Of a DNA stretch of 64,000 nucleotides, positions 47,276 to 58,569 are shown one piece after another; within the stretch, counting starts at the first letter, position 1, and each line of letters starts with the position of its first letter. A program made the translations under genes and the position numbers. Under the pieces are notes generated by a model. That model was not told the DNA's origin and did no database searches. It saw only the letters and a list, made by a program, of their open reading frames with translations. Origin of the DNA: CAWGXZ01 sp963826695 (GTDB taxonomy: Bacteria; Pseudomonadota; Gammaproteobacteria; Burkholderiales; Burkholderiaceae_C); NCBI GenBank assembly GCA_963826695.1, contig CAWGXZ010000003.1:434001-498000 (forward strand), written 5' to 3'.

Positions 47276-47812
47276 ATGCGCAGCAAAAGCATCCTCACCG
47301 AGGCCCGCCAGATCGAGCGCGCCGTCACCCTGATCAACCTGGGTGCCCGCCTGCAGGTGCTCGAGTCCGAGACCGACATGTCGTACGAGCGGCTGCTGCG
47401 TCTCTACAAGGAGGTTTCGGGCAAGTCGCCGAGCAAGGGTCAGCTGCCTTTCTCCACCGACTGGTTCACGACCTGGCAGCCGAACATCCACGCTTCGCTG
47501 TTCCTCAACATCCACGAGTACCTGAACAAGGTTGCCGAGCTCGACGAGATCGACGCGGTGATCAAGGCCTACCAGCTGTACCAGGAGCAGACGGTGGCGC
47601 AGGAACTGGATGCGCTGCTGTCGGTGACGCGTGCCTGGCGCCTGGTCAAGTTCGTCGACAACGGCATGTTGACGATGACGCCGTGCTCGCGCTGCGGCGG
47701 CCACTTCGTCACCCATCCGCACGAGATCGCCAAGCACTACGTCTGCGGCCTGTGCAACCCGCCGGCGCGCGCCGGCAAGGGCAAGACGGCCCGAGCCATC
47801 CAGCTGCAATGA
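47276..47812 (+). CDS. flhC: Flagellar transcriptional activator FlhC
   Basis: 178 residues. The zinc site C137, C140, C157 and C160 (CSRCGG...CGLC) falls at the same residue numbers as in E. coli FlhC. GARLQVLESETDMSYERLLRLYKEVSGKSPSKGQLP is the family DNA-binding region. Its stop overlaps an in-frame ATG of the fliA frame (ATGA at 47809-47812). Confidence 0.96.
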   Translation: MRSKSILTEARQIERAVTLINLGARLQVLESETDMSYERLLRLYKEVSGKSPSKGQLPFSTDWFTTWQPNIHASLFLNIHEYLNKVAELDEIDAVIKAYQLYQEQTVAQELDALLSVTRAWRLVKFVDNGMLTMTPCSRCGGHFVTHPHEIAKHYVCGLCNPPARAGKGKTARAIQLQ

Positions 47813-47859
47813 ACGCCACCCAAACGACCCCGCGAACCGCAGCCCTTCGGAGCCCACCG

Positions 47860-48573
47860 ATGAACACCGCCTCGTGCGCAACGGACATCACGCCGACGCT
47901 CAAGCAGTACCGGCCGCTGGTGCGCCGCCTGGCCCACCAGATGATTGCCAAGCTGCCCGCCAACGTCGAAGTCGACGACCTGATCCAGGTCGGCCTGATC
48001 GGCTTGGCCGACGCGATGACGCGCTTCGATACCGAGCAAGGCGTGCAGTTCGAGACCTTCGTCACGCAGCGCATCCGCGGCGCCATGCTCGACGAGCTGC
48101 GCGGCAGCGACCATCTGTCGCGCGGCATCCGCAAGCAGCAGCGCAGCATCGAGGCGGCGGTGCGGCAGCTCGAGCAGTCGCTCGGCCGCACGCCGTTCGA
48201 CAGCGAGGTGGCCGACGCGCTCGACATGAGCCTGCGCGGCTACCAGGAAACGCTGGCCCGGGTTCGCGGCAGCCAGCTGGTCTATCTGTCCGACATGTCG
48301 GGCGACGAAGGCGATCAGGACTACCTCGACCGCCACGTTCCCGACGCCGCGCTGACGCCGATGGGCCAGTTGCAGGACACGCGCATGCGCGAAGCGCTGG
48401 TCGAAGCCATCAAGCTGCTGCCCGAGCGCGAGCAGTACGTCATGAGCATGTACTACGAGCACGACATGAATCTGAAGGAGATTGCCGCGGTGCTCAAGGT
48501 CACCGAGTCGCGCGTCTGCCAGTTGCACACCCAGTCCATCGCCCGGCTGCGGGTCAAGCTGCGCGAACACTGA
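47860..48573 (+). CDS. fliA: RNA polymerase sigma factor for flagellar genes (sigma-28)
   Basis: 237 residues from ATG 47860, which has a CGGAG site; the in-frame ATG 47809 overlapping the flhC stop is the alternative. Sigma regions 2 (DDLIQVGLIGLADAMTRFD, FETFVTQRIRGAMLDELR), 3 and 4 (LPEREQYVMSMYYEHDMNLKEIAAVLKVTESRVCQLHTQ) are intact. It directs class III flagellin and motor genes and is held by FlgM. Lying directly behind flhDC in one operon places it under the master promoter. Confidence 0.93.
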   Translation: MNTASCATDITPTLKQYRPLVRRLAHQMIAKLPANVEVDDLIQVGLIGLADAMTRFDTEQGVQFETFVTQRIRGAMLDELRGSDHLSRGIRKQQRSIEAAVRQLEQSLGRTPFDSEVADALDMSLRGYQETLARVRGSQLVYLSDMSGDEGDQDYLDRHVPDAALTPMGQLQDTRMREALVEAIKLLPEREQYVMSMYYEHDMNLKEIAAVLKVTESRVCQLHTQSIARLRVKLREH

Positions 48574-48575
48574 AG

Positions 48576-48626
48576 AAGGTGTGAATAAACCTGCTGCGCA
48601 GCTCGCGACGGTTTACCTCACACCTT
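48576..48626. terminator. Inverted repeat between fliA and the convergent esterase gene
   Basis: AAGGTGTGA-A-TAAACC (48576-48591) pairs with GGTTTA-CC-TCACACCTT (48610-48626): 9 + 6 bp with a small bulge and an 18-base loop. No long T tract follows on either strand, so termination is likely but unproven. Confidence 0.45.
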
Positions 48627-48656
48627 CGAACTCGTTGCCGCAGGTCTCGTTGCGCT

Positions 48657-49535
48657 TTAGCGCGGGGGGGTCTCGAGGACGAAGCGGCTGACGTCGTCGA
48701 GCACCGGAGCCAGCCAGCGCAGCGGCGCGGCCAGGGCGCCGACCAGCGTGACGTGGCTGACGCGGGGATAGATACGCAGTTCGACCGGCACGCCGGCGGC
48801 GTCGAGCTTGTCGGCCATCTGCCGTGTGTTGCGCGCCGGATCGACCAGCGGGTCGTCGACCGGCGCGGCCAGGAACGCGGGTGGTGACCCGGGGCCGACG
48901 AAGCCGATCGGCTGCGAGTCGGGCGGATAGTTCGGATGGAAGAACACCGGTCGCGCGGCCGGGTTGCCCATCGGATAGAAATCGTACGCACCCGCCAGGC
49001 CGATCCAGCCGGCCAGCGCCGCGGGCGAGCGGCCCGAAGGCGCCAGCCAACGGCGATCGAGTGCCAGCATCGCCGCGTTGTAGCCCCCGGCACTGTGGCC
49101 CATGACGAAGACGCGTTTCGGATCGGCACCCAGCCGGGCGGCATGTTGCATCGCATAAGCCAGCGCGCCGGCGCTATCGACCAGGAACTCGGGGTAGCGC
49201 ACGTCCGGATAGAGCCGGTAGTCGGGCACGACGGCGATGATGCCGCGCGAAGCGAGCGCTTCGCCGACAAAGCGGTAGTCGCCGCGGCTGCCCTCGTTCC
49301 AGGAGCCGCCGTAGAAGAAGACGACCAGCGGATGGCCGCCCGGCGGTGCAGCCCGGGTCGGGCGGTAAACGTCGAGCCGCTGGCGCGGGCCGGTGCCGTA
49401 GGCGATGTCGTTGTCGAGCTGGTAGCTGCCGCGCGGCACCAGGGCGTTGAGTGTGGCCACGGGCGAGCACGCCGCGAGCAGGGCGAGGGCGGCGAGTGCC
49501 GCCCCGGCGAGTAGGAGCGGGCGTCGGAAAGTCAT
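48657..49535 (-). CDS. Alpha/beta hydrolase (esterase/BD-FAE-like) lipoprotein
   Basis: 292 residues from ATG 49535. Signal with lipobox LLAAC. The hydrolase fold has the oxyanion stretch VVFFYGGSWNEG, the nucleophile in GHSAGG, Asp in DDPLVDP and a C-terminal His in RVSHVT. It resembles carboxylesterase/kynurenine formamidase-like lipases; substrate unknown. The first five codons are preceded by a short hairpin (CGGCGT/ACGCCG, 49536-49551) which may affect initiation. Confidence 0.88.
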   Translation of the reverse strand: MTFRRPLLLAGAALAALALLAACSPVATLNALVPRGSYQLDNDIAYGTGPRQRLDVYRPTRAAPPGGHPLVVFFYGGSWNEGSRGDYRFVGEALASRGIIAVVPDYRLYPDVRYPEFLVDSAGALAYAMQHAARLGADPKRVFVMGHSAGGYNAAMLALDRRWLAPSGRSPAALAGWIGLAGAYDFYPMGNPAARPVFFHPNYPPDSQPIGFVGPGSPPAFLAAPVDDPLVDPARNTRQMADKLDAAGVPVELRIYPRVSHVTLVGALAAPLRWLAPVLDDVSRFVLETPPR

Positions 49536-49610
49536 CGGCGTTTCTACGCCGGCAGGCACAGGCTGGATGCGGCTCGCGCGCCGGGCCGCACTCGAGCCGC
49601 GCCGTTCGCC

Positions 49611-51008
49611 TCAGCCCAGGCGTTCACGATGCCGCGCGATCTGTGCCCGAACCTGCGCGGGCGCGGTGCCGCCGAGGCTGCGCCGCGACTCGAGCGAGCC
49701 GCGCAGGCTGAGCACCTCGTAGACGTCGGGCTCGATGGCGGCATGGAAGCCCTGCAACCTTTCCAGTGGCAGCTCGGCGAGTTCGCCGCCGGCAGCAGAA
49801 GCCTCGCGCACCGCATGGGCGACGATTTCGTGCGCATCGCGAAACGGCAGGCCCTTCTTCACCAGGTAATCGGCGAGGTCGGTCGCCGTGGCATGGCCGC
49901 GCAGCGCGGCGCGCTGCATCGCCTCCGGCCGGACGCGGATGCCGGCAACCAACTCGCAGAAGATGCGCAGCGTGTCGCCGAGCGTGTCGACGCTGTCGAA
50001 CAGCGGCTCCTTGTCTTCCTGGTTGTCCTTGTTGTAGGCCAGCGGCTGGCCCTTCATCAACGTCAGCAGCGACATCAGGTTGCCGACGACACGGCCGGTC
50101 TTGCCGCGGGCGAGTTCGGGCACGTCGGGGTTCTTCTTCTGCGGCATGATCGACGAGCCGGTGCAGAAGCGGTCGGCCAGGTCGATGAAGCCGAAGCTCT
50201 GGCTCATCCACAGCACCAGCTCTTCCGACAAGCGCGAGAAGTGCACCATGCACAGGCTCGCTGCGGCGCTGAACTCGATCGCGAAATCGCGGTCGCTGAC
50301 CGCGTCGAGGCTGTTCTGGCAGACGCCTTCCATGCCGAGGGTGCGCGCCACCCGCTCGCGGTCGAGCGGATAGCTGGTGCCGGCGAGTGCGGCAGCGCCG
50401 AGCGGCAGCCTGTTGGTGCGGCGGCGAACCTCGGCGAAGCGCTCGGCGTCGCGCGAGAACATCTCGACATAGGCCAGCAGGTGATGACCGAAGCTGACCG
50501 GCTGCGCCACCTGCAGGTGGGTGAAGCCGGGCATCACCACATCGGCATTGGCGTCGGCCACGTCGACCAGCGCCCGCTGCAGCTGGCGCAGCAATTCGCC
50601 GAGCGTGCTCAGCTCGTCGCGCAGCCACAGGCGCACATCGGTGGCGACCTGGTCGTTGCGCGAGCGGCCGGTGTGCAGCCGCTTGCCGGCGTCGCCGACG
50701 AGCTGCGTCAGCCGCGCCTCGATGTTGAGGTGCACGTCCTCGAGATCGAGCTTCCACTCGAACGCACCGGACTCGATCTCCGCGGCAACCTGCGCGAGGC
50801 CCCGCGCGATGCTCGCCACGTCGTCCGCGGCGAGGATGCCTTGCGCACCGAGCATTTCCGCATGCGCCAGGCTGCCCTGGATATCGGCGCGCCAGAGGCG
50901 CTGGTCGAAGTCGACGCTGGCGGTGTAGCGCTTGACCAGCTCGCTCATCGGCTCGGAGAAGAGCGCCGACCAGGCCTGCGACTTGGTTTCGAGTTGGTTG
51001 CTGGACAT
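49611..51008 (-). CDS. argH: Argininosuccinate lyase
   Basis: 465 residues, standard length. Signature GSSIMPQKKNPD is present, with HTGRSRNDQVATD and the catalytic His in PGFTHLQVAQP. It splits argininosuccinate to arginine and fumarate, the last step of arginine synthesis. The start ATG 51008 is divergent from the Old Yellow Enzyme gene by 219 bases. Confidence 0.97.
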   Translation of the reverse strand: MSSNQLETKSQAWSALFSEPMSELVKRYTASVDFDQRLWRADIQGSLAHAEMLGAQGILAADDVASIARGLAQVAAEIESGAFEWKLDLEDVHLNIEARLTQLVGDAGKRLHTGRSRNDQVATDVRLWLRDELSTLGELLRQLQRALVDVADANADVVMPGFTHLQVAQPVSFGHHLLAYVEMFSRDAERFAEVRRRTNRLPLGAAALAGTSYPLDRERVARTLGMEGVCQNSLDAVSDRDFAIEFSAAASLCMVHFSRLSEELVLWMSQSFGFIDLADRFCTGSSIMPQKKNPDVPELARGKTGRVVGNLMSLLTLMKGQPLAYNKDNQEDKEPLFDSVDTLGDTLRIFCELVAGIRVRPEAMQRAALRGHATATDLADYLVKKGLPFRDAHEIVAHAVREASAAGGELAELPLERLQGFHAAIEPDVYEVLSLRGSLESRRSLGGTAPAQVRAQIARHRERLG

Positions 51009-51227
51009 CGGCTCGGTGCTGCAGCGTCGGCGGCAGCGCTGCAAAGAGGAAGTCGCCGATTTTATCGACGCACAGGCGGCGCGGCCGGCCGCGGCTGCGC
51101 CGGCTGACCGGGCGCCGGGCTCCCACACCATGTCGGGCACACGGCTTGATCAGCACCGGGCGGCGCCCTCTGGCGCCGCTTGTGCAGTGGCACCGTCTGC
51201 TGCGCGGAACCATCCTTCAGGAATCCC

Positions 51228-52334
51228 ATGTCTACCGAATCGAACGCCAACGCTGCCGACCTCTTCTCGCCTTACACGCTTGGCCCCCTGACGCTGAAGA
51301 ACCGCATGGTCATGGCGCCGTTGACGCGCAGCCGCGCCGAGGCCGGCAACCTGCCGTCGAAGATGGCGGCGACCTACTACAGCCAGCGCGCCTCGGCGGG
51401 GCTGGTGATCACCGAGGCGACGCAGATCAGCGCCGGCGCGCAGGGCTACATCGCCACGCCGGGCATCTACGACGACGCGCAGGTCGCTGCCTGGAAGGAA
51501 GTGACCGACGCCGTGCACCAGGCAGGCGGGCTGATCTTCGTGCAGCTCTGGCATGTCGGTCGCATCTCGCATCCGGACTTCCGCAACGGCGAGCAGCCGG
51601 TGGCGCCTTCGGCGATCGCACCGCGCGGCATGCAGACCTACACCGCCAATGGCTTGCAGGACATTCCAGCGCCGCGCGCACTCGAACTGGACGAGATCCG
51701 CGCGATCGTCGAAGACTTCCGCAACGCCGCCGAATGCGCCCGGCGCGCCGGCTTCGACGGCGTCGAGGTGCACGGTGCCAACGGCTACCTGCTCGACCAG
51801 TTCCTCGAGGACAGCACCAACCAGCGTGACGACGAATACGGTGGCAGCCTGGAAAATCGCGCCCGCCTGCTGTTCGAGGCGATCGAGGCGGCCACCTCGG
51901 TCTGGGGCAGCGACCGGGTCGGCGTGCGCCTTTCGCCCGGCGGCTCGTTCAACGACATGTGCGACAGCAAGCCGCAGGCGCACTTCGGCGAGGTCGTGAA
52001 GAAGCTGGCCGGCCTGGGTCTGGCCTACCTGCACCTGATCGAGCCGGCGGCGTCGACCGGCGAGCGGGCGCTGCCGGACCTGTCCGCGCGCTACTTCCGC
52101 CCGATGTATCCCGGCACGCTGATCGTCGCCAGCGGCTACACGCACGAGCGCGCGAAGGCGGTGCTCTCCGAAGGTCTCGCCGACCTGGTCGCCTTCGGCC
52201 AGTTGTTCCTCGCCAACCCCGACCTGCCCGAGCGCTTTCGTCAGGGTGCAGCGCTCAACAAACCCGATCCTTCCACCTTCTATGGCGGCGATGCAAAGGG
52301 GTATATCGACTACCCGGTGTTGGAAGGGGCCTGA
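51228..52334 (+). CDS. Old Yellow Enzyme-family alkene reductase (NemA-like)
   Basis: 368 residues from ATG 51228. FMN TIM barrel with NRMVMAPLTRSRA, the His/Asn substrate pair in EVHGANGYLLDQF, GGSLENRARL and a C-terminal FMN-phosphate region (FGQLFLANPDLPERF). Family members reduce activated C=C bonds, quinones, or nitro-compounds with NAD(P)H. There is no adjacent nemR-type repressor. The nearest neighbour, argH, is unrelated. Confidence 0.92.
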   Translation: MSTESNANAADLFSPYTLGPLTLKNRMVMAPLTRSRAEAGNLPSKMAATYYSQRASAGLVITEATQISAGAQGYIATPGIYDDAQVAAWKEVTDAVHQAGGLIFVQLWHVGRISHPDFRNGEQPVAPSAIAPRGMQTYTANGLQDIPAPRALELDEIRAIVEDFRNAAECARRAGFDGVEVHGANGYLLDQFLEDSTNQRDDEYGGSLENRARLLFEAIEAATSVWGSDRVGVRLSPGGSFNDMCDSKPQAHFGEVVKKLAGLGLAYLHLIEPAASTGERALPDLSARYFRPMYPGTLIVASGYTHERAKAVLSEGLADLVAFGQLFLANPDLPERFRQGAALNKPDPSTFYGGDAKGYIDYPVLEGA

Positions 52335-52368
52335 TTTGCAGGCGGGCGGGGCGGATTCGGCGCCTCGC

Positions 52369-52554
52369 CTATCCATGCTTTTCCAGGTCACTGACGGGGG
52401 TTGCCAGAACCAAGCGCACAGGTGCGTTGACGCCGCGAGCGCGTTGAAATGCCCCTTCTGCTCGCGATCTTCGCGCTCTCCGCATCTCGCAGTGTGTCCT
52501 CAATGCCGCAAGCCGGTAGTCGAGGTTGTGCTTGCACTTCAGTTGCATGCTCAT
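52369..52554 (-). CDS. Possible small protein coupled to the DUF1016 nuclease gene
   Basis: 61 residues. The ATG at 52554 overlaps the nuclease stop in an ATGA. The protein is Arg/Lys-rich with two Cys near the start (KCKHN...THCEM) and no membrane segment. No family recognised. The overlap favours a real, coupled gene, but chance or a relic is equally possible. Confidence 0.3.
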   Translation of the reverse strand: MSMQLKCKHNLDYRLAALRTHCEMRRARRSRAEGAFQRARGVNAPVRLVLATPVSDLEKHG

Positions 52555-53768
52555 GGCGGGTCGTCTTCGCCTGTCGTGTCGTCGCACGCAGCCTTTAGCG
52601 CGGAGAGCTCTCGGTGCTCGAAGTCGAGCTCGGCGCGAAGTTCCTCCTCGCTCGGCAGGACGAGCCGGTATTTGCTGGCAAAAAGCTGCTCGCTGCCAGC
52701 AAGCACCGAGTAGCGCGCCACCGAGGCATCCTTCTCGGCGCACAGGATGATGCCCACCGTCGGGTTGTCGCCAGGGTTGCGGCGCAGGTCGTCGACCATG
52801 CGGACGTACATGTCCATCTGACCGATGTCCTGATGCGTGAGTTTGCCGGTCTTCAGGTCGAACAGCACGAAGCACTTCAGCAGGTAGTTGTAGAAGACGA
52901 GGTCGATGTAGAAGTCCTGCGTTTCGGTGCTGATTCGCTGTTGGCGCGCTACGAACGCGAAGCCCTTGCCCAGCTCGAGCAGGAAGCTCTGCAGCTTTTC
53001 CATCAACGCCTGTTCGAGCTTCGATTCGAGCAGCTTTCCGGCACCCGGCAGGCCGAGAAATTCCAGCATCACCGGGTCGCGGACGAAGTCGCGCGGTTGG
53101 CGCTGAATCGGTTCGATCAGGCGCGCGGCCTCGGCTTTCAGCAGCGGCGGATCGCCGCTCAGACGCAGCCGCTCGTAATACAGCGTGCTGATCTGGCGGT
53201 CGAGCGCGCGGGCACTCCAGCCTTGCGAAGCCGCCTCTTCGGCGTACCACTGACGCGCGCTTTCGTCGGTGACCCGGGATAGCGCCCGGTAGTGCGTCCA
53301 GCTCAATTCGTGACGCAGTGCGTCACGAATTGGAAATGCCCGGTAGAACAAGCGCATGTGGCGCAGATTCGACGCATCGAAGCCTTTGCCAAACTCCGCT
53401 GTCAGCTGTTCGGCGAGCCGCGACAGCAAGCGGCTGCCGAACTCGGCCCGACCGGCCCCGCCCTGCTCGAACTCGACGATGTGTCGGCCGACCTGCCAGC
53501 AGGTTTGCACCTGCACGGCGTCGACCGCGCGCAATGCCTGCTTGCGGCCGTCGGCGATCAGCGCCCGCAGCGAGGCGAGCAGTTCGGTCAGCGGGGACGC
53601 ATTGACGGCCGGCGCGACCACGCGCGTACGCACTTCTTCCGACTTGCGAGGGGGCGCCACGCTCAAAGGCTCCGGATGTTGTCGGGCTCGACTCCGCTTT
53701 GCACCAGGTTTGTCTTCACCACGTCGTCTGCGAACCCGCTGTCCTTGAGTACCAAGAACGTTGGCCAT
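52551..53768 (-). CDS. DUF1016/YhcG-type PDDEXK nuclease-family protein
   Basis: 405 residues. Residues ~58-215 match the DUF1016 N-terminal domain (WQVGRHIVEFEQGG, FPIRDALRHELSWTHY, YAEEAASQGWSARALDRQI). The C-terminal PDDEXK-like domain follows (~240-390) with FYIDLVFYN and VLFDLKTGKLTHQDIGQM supplying the D...(D/E)xK core. The family is found near restriction, phage and mobile loci, with a nuclease role inferred from the fold. It stands alone here. The first ~45 residues are Arg-rich and may be non-native; the start is uncertain. The DNA looks less GC-rich than its neighbours by eye. Confidence 0.86.
   Translation of the reverse strand: MANVLGTQGQRVRRRRGEDKPGAKRSRARQHPEPLSVAPPRKSEEVRTRVVAPAVNASPLTELLASLRALIADGRKQALRAVDAVQVQTCWQVGRHIVEFEQGGAGRAEFGSRLLSRLAEQLTAEFGKGFDASNLRHMRLFYRAFPIRDALRHELSWTHYRALSRVTDESARQWYAEEAASQGWSARALDRQISTLYYERLRLSGDPPLLKAEAARLIEPIQRQPRDFVRDPVMLEFLGLPGAGKLLESKLEQALMEKLQSFLLELGKGFAFVARQQRISTETQDFYIDLVFYNYLLKCFVLFDLKTGKLTHQDIGQMDMYVRMVDDLRRNPGDNPTVGIILCAEKDASVARYSVLAGSEQLFASKYRLVLPSEEELRAELDFEHRELSALKAACDDTTGEDDPP
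53304..53332. repeat. Perfect 14-bp inverted repeat inside the DUF1016 gene
   Basis: CAATTCGTGACGCA (53304-53317), one G, then TGCGTCACGAATTG (53319-53332), the exact reverse complement. It encodes part of the IRDALRHEL motif. See findings. Confidence 0.95.
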
Positions 53769-53797
53769 GTGCTCACATTTGGGGCCGACTACAAAGA

Positions 53798-53814
53798 GTC
53801 CTGGCTTTCAGGAC
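53798..53814 (-). terminator. Possible terminator downstream of ppc
   Basis: On the minus strand GTCCTG-AAAGC-CAGGAC forms a 6-bp stem followed by TCTTTGT, 63 bases after the ppc stop. Short stem and imperfect T tract keep confidence low. Confidence 0.3.
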
Positions 53815-53876
53815 ACGGTTGGCACGAACCTTTGCGAGACCGCAAACAATTCCGCTACAACGATTCGAGTCGGCTT

Positions 53877-56708
<2,832 letters not shown>

Positions 56709-56786
56709 GCGGAAGCACTGGTCGTTGGGGTCGGTTCATCGTAGCAGCGCGAGGCCGTGCCCCAGGGGCCGCTGATAGCATCGCTC

Positions 56787-57740
56787 ATGGCCCTCGACCC
56801 CGCCGATCCGGCGCCCCCACCCCTGCGCATCGCCACGCGCGAAAGCCGTCTGGCGCTCTGGCAGGCCGAGCATGTCCGCGCCCTGCTCGGCGAGCAGCTG
56901 GGGCTGCATGCCGACCTGCTGCCGATGACGACGCGCGGCGACCGCATCCTCGACCGCAGCCTGTCGAAGGTCGGCGGCAAGGGCCTGTTCATCAAGGAGC
57001 TGGAGAACGCCATGCAGGCCGGCGAGGCCGAACTGGCGGTGCATTCGCTCAAGGACGTGCCGATGGACCTGCCCGACGGCTTCGTGCTGGCGGCGGTGCT
57101 CGAGCGCGAAGATCCGCGCGACGCCTTCGTCTCGCCCGACTACGCATCGCTCGCCGAGCTGCCGCCGGGTGCCGTGGTCGGCACTTCGAGTCTGCGCCGC
57201 ATGGTGCAACTGCGCGCGCTGCGGCCCGACTTGCGCGTCGAGCCACTGCGCGGCAACCTCGACACGCGGCTGCGCAAGCTCGACGAGGGGCTCTACCAGG
57301 GCATCGTGCTGGCTGCTGCCGGGCTGCGCCGGCTGGGCCTTGCGCAACGCATCCGGCGCGTGTTCGCGCTCGACGAAATGCTGCCCTGCGCCGGCCAGGG
57401 TGCACTGGCACTTGAAATCCGCGGCGGCGACACGGCGCTGCTGCGTCGACTGCAACCGCTCGACCATGCGCCGAGTCACCTCGCCGCCCGTGCCGAGCGG
57501 GCCGTCTCGCGAACGCTCGGCGGCAGTTGCAGCATGCCGCTTGCGGCGCATGCCGAATGGCATGGCGACCGGCTCGAACTGCGTGCCGCGGTCGGGCACC
57601 CCAGCCAGGCCGATGCGCCGATGCTGCACGCGGCGGCCAGTGAGCCGGTGCGCGACGCGGCGCAAGCCGATGCGCTCGGGTTTCGCGCCGCCATGCTGCT
57701 CGGTGAGGCCGGTGCCGCTGCCTACCTCGCGGGTGCCTGA
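56787..57740 (+). CDS. hemC: Hydroxymethylbilane synthase (porphobilinogen deaminase)
   Basis: 317 residues from ATG 56787. Catalytic Asp D90 in HSLKDVPM, the basic pocket GTSSLRRMVQLRALRPDL, and C248 in GGSCSMPLA, the dipyrromethane cofactor anchor. It polymerises four porphobilinogens to hydroxymethylbilane. hemD starts inside its last codons. Confidence 0.97.
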   Translation: MALDPADPAPPPLRIATRESRLALWQAEHVRALLGEQLGLHADLLPMTTRGDRILDRSLSKVGGKGLFIKELENAMQAGEAELAVHSLKDVPMDLPDGFVLAAVLEREDPRDAFVSPDYASLAELPPGAVVGTSSLRRMVQLRALRPDLRVEPLRGNLDTRLRKLDEGLYQGIVLAAAGLRRLGLAQRIRRVFALDEMLPCAGQGALALEIRGGDTALLRRLQPLDHAPSHLAARAERAVSRTLGGSCSMPLAAHAEWHGDRLELRAAVGHPSQADAPMLHAAASEPVRDAAQADALGFRAAMLLGEAGAAAYLAGA

Positions 57741-58569
57741 GTTCGCGCCGGTCGCCAGCCCGCTGGCCAGCGGCCCCCGGCTGCTTGTCACCCGGCCGCG
57801 ACCGCAGGCGGCGGGTTGGGTGGCGCGGCTGCGCAAGCGGGGCATCGATGCCGAGGCGCTGCCGCTGATCGACATCGCGCCGCCGCGCGACACCATGCCG
57901 CTGGTCGAAGCCTGGCGTGCGCTGGCGCGGCGGCAGCTGCTGGTTTTTGTCAGCCCGAACGCGGTCGAATGCTTCTTTGCGCTGCGCCCGTTGGGATGCG
58001 AGTGGCCGCCGACCCTTGTCGCCGCTGCACCGGGCCCGGGTACCCGTGCGGCGCTGCGGGCCCACGGGGTGGTCGCCGAGGCGATCGTCGAGCCTGCGGC
58101 CGACGCACCGCAGTTCGACTCGGAAAGCCTCTGGCAGCAGCTGCAGCGGCGCGCGTGGCGTGGTGCGTCGGTGCTGATCGTGCGCGGCGACGGCGGTCGT
58201 GACTGGCTAGCCGAACAGCTGCGTGCTGCCGGCGCAGCAGTCGATTTCGTCAGCGCCTACCGGCGCACGGCTGCGGTGTGGAGCGTCGGCGAGCGGCAGT
58301 TGCTGCAAGGCGCCCTCGAGCAGCCGGCGGCCTGCGCATGGCTGTTCAGCAGCTCCGAGGCGATCGGTCATTTGCTACCGCTCAGTCATCTAGCCGGCGA
58401 CGCATTGCGCATGCGGCTGCGCGCGGCGACCGCCCTGGCGACGCATCCCGTCATCGAAGCGCGCGCCAGGGAGATCGGCTTCGCCCGTGTCGAGGCCTGC
58501 CGGCCGACGCTCGACGCCGTGGTCGCCTGCCTACAATCCGTGGCTGCTGCCGCGAGCCCTGCCAAGTGA
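57733..58569 (+). CDS. hemD: Uroporphyrinogen-III synthase
   Basis: 278 residues from GTG 57733, overlapping hemC by 8 bases. The two-domain HemD fold is recognisable from LLVTRPRPQAAGWVARLRKRG, LLVFVSPNAVECFF, VLIVRGDGGRDWLAEQLRAAGA and TALATHPVIEARAREIGF. It cyclises hydroxymethylbilane with D-ring inversion. Low sequence conservation is normal for HemD; the gene order supports the call. Stop overlaps hemX (GTGA). Confidence 0.92.
   Translation: MPEFAPVASPLASGPRLLVTRPRPQAAGWVARLRKRGIDAEALPLIDIAPPRDTMPLVEAWRALARRQLLVFVSPNAVECFFALRPLGCEWPPTLVAAAPGPGTRAALRAHGVVAEAIVEPAADAPQFDSESLWQQLQRRAWRGASVLIVRGDGGRDWLAEQLRAAGAAVDFVSAYRRTAAVWSVGERQLLQGALEQPAACAWLFSSSEAIGHLLPLSHLAGDALRMRLRAATALATHPVIEARAREIGFARVEACRPTLDAVVACLQSVAAAASPAK

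Noticed and set aside
52375..52690. Plus-strand ORF with CPFC...CPQC zinc-ribbon-like pattern
   Set aside because: It runs antisense into the nuclease gene, lacks a ribosome site, and the Cys pattern is short enough to arise by chance.
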